In this document: positions 25,861-40,000 of the stretch, in pieces | How the letters are laid out: each line of letters begins with the position of its first letter | How positions within the stretch are numbered: position 1 is the first letter of the stretch | Origin: Siderastrea siderea | Lineage: Eukaryota; Cnidaria; Anthozoa; Scleractinia; Rhizangiidae | Assembly (NCBI GenBank): GCA_964030785.1 | Contig: OZ034969.1 | Coordinates: 36,112,601-36,176,600, forward strand | Direction of reading: 5' to 3' | DNA: 64,000 nucleotides | The notes under the pieces: model-generated | Databases searched by the model: none | Told to the model about the DNA's origin: nothing | The model's input: only the letters and a program-made list of their open reading frames with translations | Made by a program: the position numbers and the translations under genes

Positions 25861-28088
25861 ATAATCTTTAATTTAAATTCAAAATTTCAATCCAAACCTC
25901 TCCAGGTACCTCATTGATACTTAATAAATATGATAATTAATTTGGAACTCTTGAAACTATACATGCAAGCAGTAAGTTTCCCCCGCTGAAATAGAAATGT
26001 CATCTTCTCCTTAATTACGTGAGTAAGGTTGACCGATGACGCCTAAGGTAAAGACGTTTTACAGTTTTTCGTACGAAAGGTCAACATTGTCAGCTAAGTT
26101 TAAGAAACTGTCCAATGTACATTAGCTGTGCCCAATGTGTCTGGCTGTGACTGTAAAGAGACTTAGTTCCCATTAAATTCATCGAAAGTGCCTTCTAAAA
26201 GGACATTTTCTGTTAATATTTTCTATCTTTTGGTGTTCATGTGGTATACTATTTTGGATTAAAGATTGCAAAATTTACTTGGTACATAAATGCGTTGATC
26301 AAGGCCCTGAATAGATTCACCTGCCCTTGTGTACATAGCTGTCACGGGATGACGTTCAAAAAGTGATGAATATTCGTACTTACTTAAACATATGCAACCA
26401 GAATTCGGTTAACAATTTCGCATAAAGCAATATCTACCAGTACTGCCCGTAATACCAAGAATAGACTTAATGATTTACGCTCCTTAACAAAAAAATGAAT
26501 CAGCTCTTAAATTTCCTCGTTCTTTTGTTAAAGGTAAGCGAGTGTCGCCCCAGATTCATTATTGGTTTTGAACCCCAATTCCACTCACTATGGTTTTTAG
26601 CAATCGAGTTGCCAGAAACCGCAGCTCACGTTGCCAATACACTTTTCTGTGTTTCCTTATGTTAGGTTGTAAAGGTTTCTTCACAGCAGCTCATAAAAAG
26701 TAAGTAGATTTTTATTCCTGGCGAAATTGCTGATATTTTATTTATTGGAGTTGTTAAAATCTCAGTATATAAAACGAAAAACGAAACAGTTTCGCAATGA
26801 CTCTTTTCTTACTTTAAGAGGTACAACTATTATATGATGGAAAAAGGATTAACCTAACTCACTGAAAATTTCTCTTGGCTTTCTTTCATATTTTTTGTTA
26901 TCTGAAAAACAATGTTCTACTTCAAATTAAAATGGAAAAAGACCAGTGTTGACAAAACTACAGTCTACATTGTTCAATTGTCAAATTGTTTCCTCCATGT
27001 TTTTAACACCTCTCCAAACAAACACCACGCAGAGAAGTCAATATTTCCATTTTGTTGTAGTTATGAAAAGTTGCATGTAGAATTAGAATTATGTGATGGG
27101 TTTCACAATGAAAGGGGTGAAAGCGTTTCTTTTCCTACAATTGATTTTTTTTTCATTTCAATGTTCAATTTTATTTACAAGTTTTAATGCAATATTTGCT
27201 TTAGGTTAAAAGGAAACCCAATAAGTGATGAAACAAGGAAGACTAGGAGACCCATTTGTTATTAGCAGGGTGACTAATGTTTGTAAAAGATTTCAATGAA
27301 GATCTCAAAAAAAAAAACAATAGATAAGAGCGACGTATAGTCTATTCCTCTCATTAAGAATACTTTGAATTTTGGAACAGAATGAATTTTTATGTCATCA
27401 GCTAAAACTGGATTAAAATTGGAGAACAAAATGGAATGGTCCTTATCGTGCAGTCACATGACAATTTTCAGTTGGGGTATTTTGTGAGGGAGCCTTATCA
27501 AGTTTTATTAATATGAAGTAAATGCATAAAGAGCTATGAGCCATGCAAGTATTTCCAGGTTTTGTAACTGCGGCCCCAATGGTTGTGTGAAAGCTCAAGA
27601 GACAACTTTGAATTGTTTTGTTCAGCTTTTGCAAGTGATGTCGAACCCCCCCCCCCCCCCCCCACCACCACATTCATGTTAGAATGGTTGCATCACTCAT
27701 AGTAAGGTTTCAGCCTTAAGTCCTGGGAGAAGACAAGGAACAATAATGACATACGAATCATTTTCCAACAACTGATTACCATTTGCATGCTGTGAGATTG
27801 TTTTATTCTTACCAAACACGTACAAACAAGCATACGCATTTTTAACGGAATGGGAATACAAGATGGATAGAAAACGATTCCCAAACGTTTTTTTTTTTTT
27901 CGCTTTATCACGGCTTTCGGTTGACAATAGTGTGGAATCAGTTTATGAAACCTGATGTAAGAAAATAGTGACAAATCTCACCGAAATTATGGAAATACTC
28001 CCGTCCTTTGTGTGCGACCCTATTCCACATTGTGTGCCAAGCTTAATATCTGCTTAAAATCCCTAGTGGTCTGAATTTATATTTATTA
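25861..28088. other. Intergenic region upstream of the adhesion GPCR
   Basis: No recognisable gene. A 15-base poly(C) run lies near 27649-27663. If the receptor has a separate upstream first exon and promoter they would be here, but I could not identify them. Confidence 0.5.
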
Positions 28089-31000
28089 ATGGTTTCCTTT
28101 CAATACCCGGTTATCTGGCAGTCACTGAAACCTATTCTATGCATATGCTGTTTCTCGTTTTTTTCCCTTAACCGTATAGGTGGACAGCTGACTTTAGATG
28201 ACGGAGAGACACTTCTTATAAATACGACGGAACCGTCTGCAGTTATTGTAGATAGCAAAGGGAACAGAAGACTTCTAACCATGTTCACGGAAAATAACTC
28301 CTTTACCAGTCGCCATGGTAATTTACGCAAATGGCAATACGGCGTTGCTCGGCTTGTAGTTGAGAAGGATGTCACGTTTACCAGCAACTCAAATGTGAGC
28401 ATCTACGGTGAAAATGCTTTGTCAATCGCATCAGCTGCAGGGAATATAATTATTAAAACCAACATTGTATTATCATGTGATGTGACTGTGTTGGGTGGAA
28501 ACTGTGTTGGAGGATATATGCCTGGTGATAAACCGAACAACTGGTTTTCCACTGTTATACCTGGTAAGTTTACCTTGGTGTAAGTAATGTCTTATAAAGT
28601 ATAAGATTAAGAAAAAAAAGGAAGAAAAAAAAAAGAAAGAGAAAAAAAATCTTGCCCATGACAAATTTCCCATGATGCCATGCTCACAGTGTGATTGTAA
28701 AGAACTTGATCTCCGAAAAGAAGGCTACCGTCGTACTTTATTGTTATATGAAATATGCTTTCTAATTTAAGTCCTGTTTCCTCGACAGATTTTAAAAGAT
28801 TTCGTAAGCTCCAAAATACATGTCCTTGGGAAATAGTCTTGAAAACCAATCCAGATGCCTACTAGTTCACTGTACAGTAGAATCCTGATACTCGAACCGT
28901 CACTGAGGCAAACGCTTAAAAAATTGTTCGAGATGTTGAGTTATCGGGGGATAAATTAAAAGAAAAACGTAAGAAAAACTGCTTTTAATGATTCGAGTTA
29001 GCGAAAAGTTCCAGTCATTGGGGTTTGAGTCGTGAAGATTTTACTGTGTCTCGGGGCTTTTGGTGTAAGTGTGTACGTCAAAACCATATGTGCTTGTATA
29101 ACAACACGTCGTCTCAAAGACGTCACATGTTCGAAAAGGTTTGACCGTAATGGCCTGCGAAAACGACACTCGTATTTTCGACTTTTATATCTTTTTAATA
29201 CCCTCCCCATTTTGGTAACCATACTATTTTGAATTCATTTTATTATTATCTTATTTGAAGTCACTCAAGTTCACCTTTCATCTTCTTATCGCATACCGGA
29301 CTGCGAACCGAATTTTTTGTTATTAATTATAGCTGGTTTATCCTGTGATTTGAAAAGAAAAGGAACCCGTTAAACTAATCATTAAGACGAAGATAAAAAA
29401 TTATTTCTATCTTAAAAATATATTTAATATATTTTTTTGGTTCTTGAAGGAAATGGACCAGGCGGTACAAGCCTGAAATACCTGGATTATTGGTCCCCAC
29501 AATGCATTGGCGGAAGCGGGCACGGCGGCAGAGGAGGAAACCCAGCCCTGCCGAATTTCCAAGTAGGTGGCTACAGTGGTTTGGAATATGGGCAGAGAAA
29601 TACACAGCTCCTAGTCGGAGGCAGTTCAGGTATAGACAGTTTATTCATAGTACATTTTTTTGCTGCTGCTGCTGCTGCATGTTTATTATCACTTTTCTTT
29701 CAAGTTTTACTTTAAACATTCATCAACCTAACCATGTTAAGGCCGCGGGTGAGACCCGAGGTCACACTGGGTATTTATTTCTTTCTACATTTACTGTAGA
29801 CTGAATGAACTTGTTAAAAAAAGTAGGTTTGATTGATATCGGTGTTACCATTGCAACGAAACGTTGACGTTATGATTTTTGTATATCAGCAATTTTCTCC
29901 ACATCTAAACCTAAACTATTAAAACGACCTATTGTCTCTTACAGTCTAGGTGAAAAAATTCTATGGTAACACCGATGTCAATCAAACCTACTTTGTTGAC
30001 AAGTTCATTCAGTCTCTAGTAAATTCGTGGAGCAGCTTACGTCACAACAGGAGCAGTTTTTTAAAACTGGCTTTTTGAAGAATATCGAAGGCTCCAAATT
30101 ATTTTAATAAGGACAATTTAAAAAGGCCTACAACCAATTCAATGGAACCTCAAATCAACTACCGTGGGTGCAACGTGCCAAACAATCGTCTGCAAGGAAT
30201 TAAGTCCATTTTGATTTTCATTTCAGGTTCTTATATTGAAAAAGCTGGTTATGAAATTACAAAGCCTGGACATGGCGGAGGAGCTGTCCAGTTTGTAGCG
30301 AAACAGGGATCAATAGTAATCGGTACTAATTATTTAACTTCTTTGTCCTTTTTGCGGTATTACGTTTATTATAAATCCAAGTTGACAACTTTGGCTAATC
30401 GTTCTTTTTAAAACAACTGTTAGAAGAGTTTACTCGTAGCACGAGTCAAGTTCGAGCCCGAGACATCTTCGAGTCACGAGTCAAGTTCGAGTCAGGTTAA
30501 TAAAAAATCCGTTTTTTTTTTACTTTATGTTAATTTCTTTTGATTGCGATTCTTTCTTTCTTAATGTTGCGCCAACTGATGCTCAAAACATCAACAGTCC
30601 AAGAGATGTTTTTCCTGTCGAGCGATCGCGAGAGTTCGTTCCCAGTGTTGGTAACAACTTATTGAACGAAATTAACCCCATTCCTTGCTTATCCTCCTCA
30701 TCTATTTATTTATTTATTTATTTATTTATTTATTTCAACAATATTTAGACAGAGGTGCCGAGTTCAGCGAGGCTGGTTTGAATGGGGCTCTGTTTTAACA
30801 TAAATTTACATACAAATAACATATTACAGAATACAAAATTTCAGATTACAATAGTATTAACATAGTAACACTCAATTTTCCTGAAAGGTTTCGATTTGTT
30901 TTGTTGGTGGCCAAAGCTCAAAGAGCTAACTGTTCACCATGGTTTCGGAAGCCTGGTTATATGTAACTTACCTAGCGGCATGTAAACTTTAATATCGTCA

Positions 31001-34000
31001 AAGTTTCCGTAGAGTCCTTGTCGCTACCGTCTCTTGACACAGGTGTGGCCCAAGACAGACAAAATACTTCTAACACTCTTGAGATAATTTTACCTCGAAA
31101 CCCCGCGGACAAGGAGAAGATTAAGGTTCGTATCCTGCTGAAATACTGGACTGTCCTTCAACATTTTGTCCGCGAAGGAAATAGATTCTATTGAAATAAT
31201 GTTCTTTGGTGTCCTGTGGACGCAACAAGATGGCGCTCGATTGGCGCAAACGGTAACATTTATTCACGTCAGTTTTCTCGCTCGATGTATCATGAAAATG
31301 GGACCTCTTCTTCAGCTTTATGTAAATAGAGGTCACATTCTTTCAGGAAAATTTACAAATACTATGAGATGTCATATCTTTGAAAAGCAGGCTTCGAATC
31401 GTAGCTCGAAGGACGCTCGTGATCGATCGAGATCTCAGACCAGTCTGTTTAATAATCTTACTGTTTACCACTTGCACATCATCATGAAAGCAAGAATCAC
31501 AAAGATTTTTTAACCTGACTCGAACTTAACTCTTGACTCGAACTTGACTCGGGCTCGAACTTGACTCGTGCTACGAGTAAACTCCTGTTAGAACAATTTT
31601 AAATAGTTAATTCATTCTTCACCCGACTAGTAGTAGACAGATCAACTAACGCTCTTTTGAATTGATTTCCGAGTCTTAATAGTAGCTAGAGTAAGTTCCA
31701 TGCAACCGTAAGATGATTGTGAAGGCAATTTCATTTATACTCACAATTGTGAGGACAAGGATTCTGAAAAACCAAACGTTAATCCAAATCTAAAACTTTG
31801 CGTGCAGAAATATTACCAGCATTGTTCTTTATTTTATCCAAAAATATTGATTCTTTGAGCAGCATACGAAACTTAACACTTGTACTAATTTTAGAGGCTT
31901 TGATTAAAGCCAACGCACAGCAAACACAAGGGAACTACGAGGTTTACAGCGGAAGTTCAGGAGGACTTATCAGCCTACAGGCAAAGAAAGTACGTTAAAT
32001 CATAAAATATAGTTCAACTTAACAGGTCACACGCATCCTCTAGACGTAGATGGGTCAAAGAATTGTTGTCTAGGGTTTCTGAATGATATATATAATAGTT
32101 CTGTCTCTGCTCTCGTAATCGCTACTGGATACAGTGAAAGCGAACACTCAGTGCCCCTTAGTTTATTGGTTCGCCTGCCTGACACCCGGCTGTCTATGCA
32201 ACCATTCGTCATTCCCCCCTCCACACCTCTAAAGCTCCATGACGCGATGCTATATTTCAAGTCAATCCTTAGAGGAGTCTTTTGCATCAAACTGTTAATC
32301 AGCCTAGAGGACGTCTTCGGAAACAAAGAAGTTTAAAAGTTTCACGGGTTCAAAATGTTGCCTTTATGGATTCAGCTTACATTCAAAATGTCTGTTTTAG
32401 CCCACAAATTGGGATTGTTTTGGTAAGTAATTAACAATGGACAGTACAGTGCTATTTGAAGGGTAATAAAGCTCTCCTAATTAGGGCCAAAACAGTTCTA
32501 GTTATGGAGCTGAGAGGCAATGAAAGGCTATACTGAGCTCCAAAGTTGGCTGTCATGTCTTTTGGAGTCTTCATTTCCCCCGGATTATGAGCAAGCAAAA
32601 TAGCTGCCCAAAGGGCCGAATTAACCCAAGTACCATAAGGGTAAATCGAATCCTTGGGGCTGAAACATATGTTTAGGGTCCCTTGACTGCTGTCGTAAAC
32701 TATGATTGACAGATGTGTAAATCGCAATCTTTAGCTGGGTTTTGAATCTCAGATCTTGCAAGATTTTTAAATTGCGGATAAAAAACCTAGCAAAAATTCT
32801 TGAAGTAACACGCAATGGAGTACATCCTCTCTAGGCGGCAAGGGGGACTCTTCTGGCCCTTTCATGCTTTAAAAACCGGAAAGATGCCTCGGAAAATGAG
32901 GGTTTATTTTACTTCTGTTAAATCAAACCCTTTTCCAGAAATAGCAATTTACTTTCTGTGCACAGCTTACCGATTACATTCTCGGAATTCGTCTGCATAT
33001 CAAGCTCCTGAAATTTCAACTGATAGTCACATAATGAAATAATTTCTTAATTTTTGTTCTTCAGAATGATTCAAATAGAAAACACGTGAAATGATCATTT
33101 TTGTGAACTGTTTAAAAGATGCTCAAAGTAATTTTCAGTTTCTGTATAAAGAAATAGATAAATTGCGAGCAGCGCAAATATCTTTTGTTGTCGGTTAAAC
33201 AACAGGTTCTTATCAGGAATGGAGGCTCCTTAGAAGTGAATGGTGCGCATGCAGGAAAAACCGGGAATGCTGGTCCAGCATGGGCCAAGGGCACTGCAGG
33301 AGGTGCCGGAGGCATTGTGCACATTCTGGCCAGGAACGGGTTCATATCAGCTAATTCCATCTCGTTAAGAGCCGGTAACTCCACAAACTGTGCAAACAAA
33401 GATAAGGCCTCTCCGGGATTCTTGTTGATCAAAGGTTTGTTTTAAATACACAGGAATTGCTCTAACTACTTTGTAAAGTTTCAATTATGCTACTTAATTT
33501 TTCTGTGTTCCGGATGGTAGAAATCTGAGCAACCTCTTGTGACCTTGGTTGACGTTATTACGTCGGATGGTATTCTGCATTTTATAGTTGGTGATATATG
33601 AATCACTTGGGATGCACATCTTGCCTGGTTTTGTTTTTATGTCAGATTATGCGGGTAACTTCAGCAAGTCGTGGAATGGTACATCAGTCTTTCCCAGCAC
33701 TCCATCAGGATTCAGTTGGTCTGAAGCGAGCCCTAAATCTGGTTTTCCTTCCTCGACAAAGACTACTTTGATCACGCTTCCATTAGTAAACCAAGTATCA
33801 TCGACTGAATCACCATCAACCAGTTCGCAATCTCTTGCTATTACGACTTGGCCCAAACCAAGCGAATCGTTGACAGCTCCGCGATACACTTCAGATTTGT
33901 CTCAGTACACCATTTCAGAGTCATCAGTTGTAATGTACACCTCATCCGCTGTTTATGAAAGTTACTTCCCTCATACCGTTCGCATTACAAGTTTAACAGC

Positions 34001-37000
34001 TGTAGCTTTTGAATCATCTGCAGTTCCTGGTCGTACGTCATCAGAGTGGCAGGATCTGTTAAGGAACGTGACAGCGCTTAAGGTTTGCATTTTGACTCAT
34101 CTCGATTTTTTATGTATTGGGAATCACCACAATTAAACAAGTAGCTTAGAACTTTGTTTGGTCCATACTGATTGGTTAACTGGTAACACCTAGACGGTAA
34201 GGTCTCATCTCGATAAAAGGACGTCTTTGTATGAAAAGTCCTGTGAGTGTTAGTAAGTTCGAGTTGAAACTTCGTTTTAGTCTAATTTCTCCAAAAAAAA
34301 AACTGTGCGATAAGTAAACTTTGTGTCCCTACACAGTAACCCACATGTAACTAACCCTACATGTGTAAAGATTAACCCTCTAAAAACGTACCATACCCTA
34401 AATATTATAAAGATTAATACTAAACTCAGTACTTGCACTTAACACTTAAAATCTACATTTCTTACTAACTCGAACTGGAAATCATGAGTAGGGGATTTGA
34501 GGCTCTGGGGCTGGAAATAAGTCAATGACTGCTCTCTGGATTGCATTTTGGTAAAGTTAACATGTTAATAATATTTTTTTATCTTTTCCAGATTGCCATG
34601 GACGCCTCTCAAAACAACTCATTGATGAAGAACATGGAATATCTTGCCCAGCGATTTCGAACACTAGTACAAAAAGAATCCCTTGTGGAAAAATCTCTGA
34701 CGATTTTTCTCGCAATCTTTGAAGAGTTGGGTGACTTACTAAACTTGATACCAGGGGAACATTACAAAGCAATAAAAGTAAGTACGCTTTAGGTACTAAT
34801 CAGTGTTTCAATTTGAGTTGCAGCAGCCTCGATACGTCTGGTTTTTTTAAACTTTCATATTAGCACCCATACCAAAAAATCTCAACTTCTGAAATTTTCT
34901 TGGATAAAGCTTAGCTACATATTTCACTTGATTTAATCTTTGTCTCCTATTTTAATTACGATCCGCTGATTTTGAAAGTTTCCTTTGTTTGTTTATTTGT
35001 TTGCTTTAACTTAAGGTACAATTCGCTGGTATAAACTTGAAAACTGACAAATGTAACCTTATTATCTATTTTTTTATTTTTGAGAGCGTGGCAATCTCGC
35101 TGATGATGACTGCAGAATCCAGCTTTGAAAGGAGGAACGCCAATATGTGGAGAGCAACGAAAAAGGTAATATCAGAAGCTCTAAACTATTTCAAATATTT
35201 TAAAATATTGCTCAGATCTTATTAAGGTATAAACAGTTTCTGGCTGATTTGCCGTGACTTATCCTCCCTAATCATTATGTGCACTGTCTAATTTTAGGTT
35301 CCAACCTTGTTACATATATTGGAAGACATAACACTGATAGTAGCGAACGGTACAAAAACAGATCGACGTTTAAAGTTTGAGCATTATTCGGAAAAAATAG
35401 GTGAGTAAGAATCAGCTCTTAAATTATTCGACTTTTATAATTAGGTCTAACGAAAAAGCCAGATTCAGAGTGGGGAATTGTACAGGTAGGTCTTTAAAAG
35501 TAAATCAAGCATACTGTCTCTTTTCAGTAATTTTTAACCTCTTTGTACACTGATGGCTACAAGAGAAAGTTTAAAGACTAAACAGAAAGCATAAGGTTTA
35601 GCTAGCCGGCCTTTAATCTTGTATCACATAACAAGTGGTGATTCTTTCCTAAAATTCAGTTTTCTCTTCTCCCTATGGTATTTCGCAACCAATCAAATCT
35701 GGTATAAGAGTGCGGGTAAAAGAGACGAAAGGCACGTTTTATTGTTGTGTGTGTGTGTGTTTTTTTTTCAGCTGCTCAGGTTTTAGTTTTCAAGAGAAAA
35801 GACGACGGAAACGCGTCAAGCTTCATGCTACCAGATATTTCTAGAACAAATCTGACTATCTGGAGTGATGTCACCGATGCTGTGACAATACCTTCAATTG
35901 AAGCGCTATCTCACAAAGGTTTGGAAAAGAATTTTTGCCATGAGTTCTTGTTAATTTTATGTTATGTTATGTTATGTTATGCTATGCTATGCTATGCTAT
36001 GCTATGCTATGCTATGCTATGCTATGCTATGCTATGCTATGTTATGTTATGTTATGTTATGTTACGTTACGTTACGTTACTTTATGTTATGTTATGTTAT
36101 TTAATAGTCATTAGATAAAGGAAACTTAAGGTTAATTTTTTCCCCTCGGTTGAAAAAATAATAAGACTTTTAAAGGCAGCCAGATCCGAAAAGCCAATGA
36201 TACACCTCATGAATTTGGCTGGAATGGAAGCATTTAGCTCGGTAAAAAGACAAAACGACTACAGGCTATACCCTAACTTTTATGATGACGATTACGATGT
36301 CCACATAGTAAATGACCAGTCCTAGCGCCAAAAGCGTGGCCTTCGGCTGAAGCATTACTCCGTTTTGACTTTCAGTCTTATACTCTTATCTTTCAGTCGA
36401 TAATTCGCGTTTTCTTTTCGCGAAGGAAGGAAGGGGATGGTGAAGACGCCCGATCGCAAATTAATATTAATAACATTGAACAGTAAAATGTTTTCTATTA
36501 AATACTCCTCCTGTTTTTATGTTTCACAGATTTCTCTTTCACAGATGAAGAAATCTTTGTATCTTTCATAATATACAGAAATATCTCCAGCATAATTCCT
36601 ACGCGTTTCATTGGACAAAGGAGAGAGGAGTAAGTTGCGTGGCTATTTAGTTTAAGCCCGGTTTAAACGTGGTATTTCTGCCACGCCAAATTTAATTTTA
36701 TTCTACTAAGCAGAATTTCCGAAAGTTAATTCAGAACTCGAATTTATTATCTGTTATATGTATGAAGAAAATGTACCGTTCATACATTGCAATTTAAAAG
36801 TATTCGTTTGACTCGATTCCGAACAGATTCCACGCCAGTTGGAATCGGTGCCGCAAAAGTGTCGAATAACGAACGCAACAATACAAGTTGAACGCGCAAC
36901 AAAAATTCGGACGTCGAATTTCTCCACCAGGGCAGTATAGCTAAAAGTTGCTACGTTTGAAACGGGCCTAATATGAGGCTGTCGTGCAACATATAGTTGA

Positions 37001-40000
37001 GGCGTTCGATTGGCCTTATACTTCGGGAATGAGAATACACAGAACAATCACAGCATAATATAGCCATTGAATACGAAATATATCTTGATTTTCGTATGCA
37101 TGAATTATTAGGTATTGACCCTCTCGTGTCTAGATACAGTGCAGATCAGAGAAGTAACTCTGCAAGTGTAAATTTAACTGTTGAACTGACATCTACCGAT
37201 TCTTTTTACTGAGCATTGCCTGAGTACTTCGAAGATTATTCTATCGATTCATTTTATAGAAGTAATAACTTTTAAGCTTTCGAGGTGTATTTAGTTTTGA
37301 ATTTTAACATCACATGATGATTTCTTGAGAGAACCAGATAAAGTATCAGTTGGCATAGTATGCATACTCTTAATCCGCATACTTAACCTTTACTTTTTGT
37401 GTCTGCAGGAAAGATGATTTTCAAGTTGATTCTCATATCATCTCCTGTACTGTACTTCGCAATTCAAGTTTAGTAACGAGCATGAACACTCCAGCTGAGC
37501 TTAATTTCGATTTTCAGGTGTGTCATGTCATCACTACTTCATTTTAAGGGCCAATTTCTTTTTTAGTGATCTTCCGCATAGTATGTCTATTCCGCATGGA
37601 CGTGCGCGGCGACTTGGGTCGAACAAAGGTAAAATAACATAACACCTCTTAACCCTAGGGCGTACAAGGAAGAGGGGTGTACACGCCACCCCACCTCTTT
37701 CATATTTTGAAGAGGATCAACACCTGTCATTTTTCACACGTTTTGGCAAAGTCCAGTGAGAATCGGTTGCCAAAGTTACGAAACCTAACATCTTCACTAG
37801 CATGAGGTCAAACCATTTTTGAACAAAAATGTGTCTTTTTCATCATTTCTCGTTGAAAATTTCGTAAAATGCTGACAAATACAGCAAACTGTTTAAATAA
37901 ATCATATTATGGATGTCTAGCAATGACATTTGTCATCTCCATCTTCTTTCGATAAATTCTAATTTTGCGTAAAATCCAAGATGGCGGCATCTTGGCCGCT
38001 ATTTTGGATGACGTCACAGACCCCAGCAGCAGCACAACCCATGACTTGTACCTCATCTTGTAGAGCACTTCACACGCTGTATCACCCATAAATGTAATAA
38101 CAAAAACCATAAATGTAGTACTCACCATAAATGTAATAAAAATCAACCATAAATGTAATAACGATCAACTATAAATGTAATAAATGACTACCCATAAATG
38201 TAATAATTTTTCAACCATAAATGTAATAATCCGACTCACCATAAATGTGATAAATTTTGACCATAAATGTAATAAACAGGATATACCAATGCACGCTATT
38301 AGGATATTTTAAGTTCACAAACCTTTCTTTCAAGGACTTTCTATCATTAATTACGTAACATTATTTATTAATTATTGAAGCAAGTTACTCGTTTTGAGGA
38401 CATAAAAGGAGAATGTTGATTCACCATTCCTTTACTGGTTTGCCACGCAAGTAAACTAAAGCTGTGGCGTTAATGAAAGATATTGTTGTGTTATTATCAA
38501 GAGAGGTTAAATTATCCTCTCTTGGTTATTATTTAAGTTAAAGGTTTCAACTTTGTCGAATCAATGACTACTGTTGAACTTTTTGTTGCCAATTAAGCGA
38601 TTTTAATTTATTACAATTCAAACAAATGCTGGCGAAAACGGCGAAATAAAATTTGAACATGTCACAGAAATTATACGTAGGGCGTGAACTTTGGTTGTGT
38701 ATGCATTCTTGAGAACTCTTTAAAATAGAGCAGTTACATAATTTGTATACTACGGTAGCAAACCGTTTTGGACTTTCATATTTCTACCGCTTTAGCCAGT
38801 AAGATTTTCCTACAATCATTAGCCGGAGATGGTTCTTCTTGGCCTGTCGTGGGCTATGGAGAAGATGTAGACAACAGTATACGCAGGGGTCAGTTATGGA
38901 AATCGTGACTGAAATTTTGGCAGAATATTTACATTGCAAAATGTGAGGAAGTACGTGGCCTTTGAGCGACTGGAAGTCAAGAAGAAGCGCGCGAGTGTAT
39001 AGATAACACGTGCAAAACTCTGCTGTACTTGTTTATAAGAGATAAGAGAAACATAGGCTAATTGTTGGTCTGTTATAGTATATATGAAGGGGCTTACCAA
39101 GGGTAAGGATTTAAACACGGGGACGTACTGATTATTTAGCTGTGGCCTCACAAAATATGGAGACAGAATGGACACTGAAAAATAAATGGATTGCAAACTC
39201 CTAAGAAGTCGTCTACATGCATACCCACAGAGAGGCCTCTAAGCTATACGTAAGTACAGTGCATTGAAGAACTTGCTTACTTACGATGCCCGAAATCCTC
39301 TTAATTTTTTTTGTCGTAAAGTAGCTTTCGAGAAGATTACTCTTAAGCTACCCCTAAATTCCATTCACTGTTAGAAGCCATTTCATGGACTTTTATTGGA
39401 TTTGTATTTAAAATTTATTACATTTATGGTTAAAAAATTATTGCATTTATGGTTAGTCATTTATTACATTTATGGTTTATCGTTATTTCATTTATGGTCG
39501 GTATGACATTTATGGTTGATTTTTATTACATTTATGGTGAGTATTACATTTATGGTTATTATTACATTTATGGGTGATACACACGCTATCTATTATTCTC
39601 AAAATATGGTACCTTATTCCATAGTGGTATGGGTCTGTTTGACTACGTCTCGAAGGGTTAAGGTCACTGAAGTCAGCTTGTGTGAGGCTAAATATAACTG
39701 AATGAGTCTGGCATTTTCTTTCATTTATCCTTAATTGAAATCATCTTGAGCAATCTTTGTTATCCTACTAACTGTTGTTTTGTTTATGATCTCATCAATG
39801 TAGGGCAAGACACATTTCCGTTCCATCTGTGCATTTTGGGATCCGCGATTCAGGTATTTGCGAGCTTATCCGATTTGCACGGAAAACACACTAATATGTT
39901 TTAGTGCGAGTAGAGTGGTTTTCAGTTGAGTTTATTCGAAAGTAATTCGCGTTTTGTTTTGGTTTCGCTTTACTTCTCTCTGTAATTGTTTAAAAAATCT

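Larger units (their letters stand above)
28089..33434 (+). other. aGPCR exons 1-5: glycine-rich repeat ectodomain
   Basis: After the N-terminal hydrophobic stretch (LCICCFSFFSL), the domain (to residue 358) shows repeated units of the form GG-hydrophobic-x-hydrophobic-x-A-x-x-G followed by a short beta-like run. Examples are AGNIIIKTNIVL, GGAVQFVAKQGSIVI, GGLISLQAKK-VLIRNGG and GGIVHILARNGFISANSISL. Glycine-rich loops (GGSGHGGRGG, GGAGG) sit between them. The pattern suggests a beta-solenoid-like fold; this is inference, and I do not recognise a standard aGPCR ectodomain (no EGF, PTX, LRR, cadherin or Ig signature). Exons 2 and 3 are phase 1-1 and could be skipped without shifting the frame. 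Confidence 0.7.

Noticed and set aside
31166..31513. 115-codon frame inside the Mutator-like element as transposase
   Set aside because: No recognisable motif and it runs into the terminal repeat.
35747..36118. Reading the CYAML/CYVML repeat as part of exon 10
   Set aside because: It is the TTATG microsatellite; the exon ends at the donor after AAAG at 35918.
38086..38280. CRISPR-like array of regularly repeated 15-16-mers
   Set aside because: Spacers are very short and irregular, an inverted array closes the element, and the context is an animal intron.
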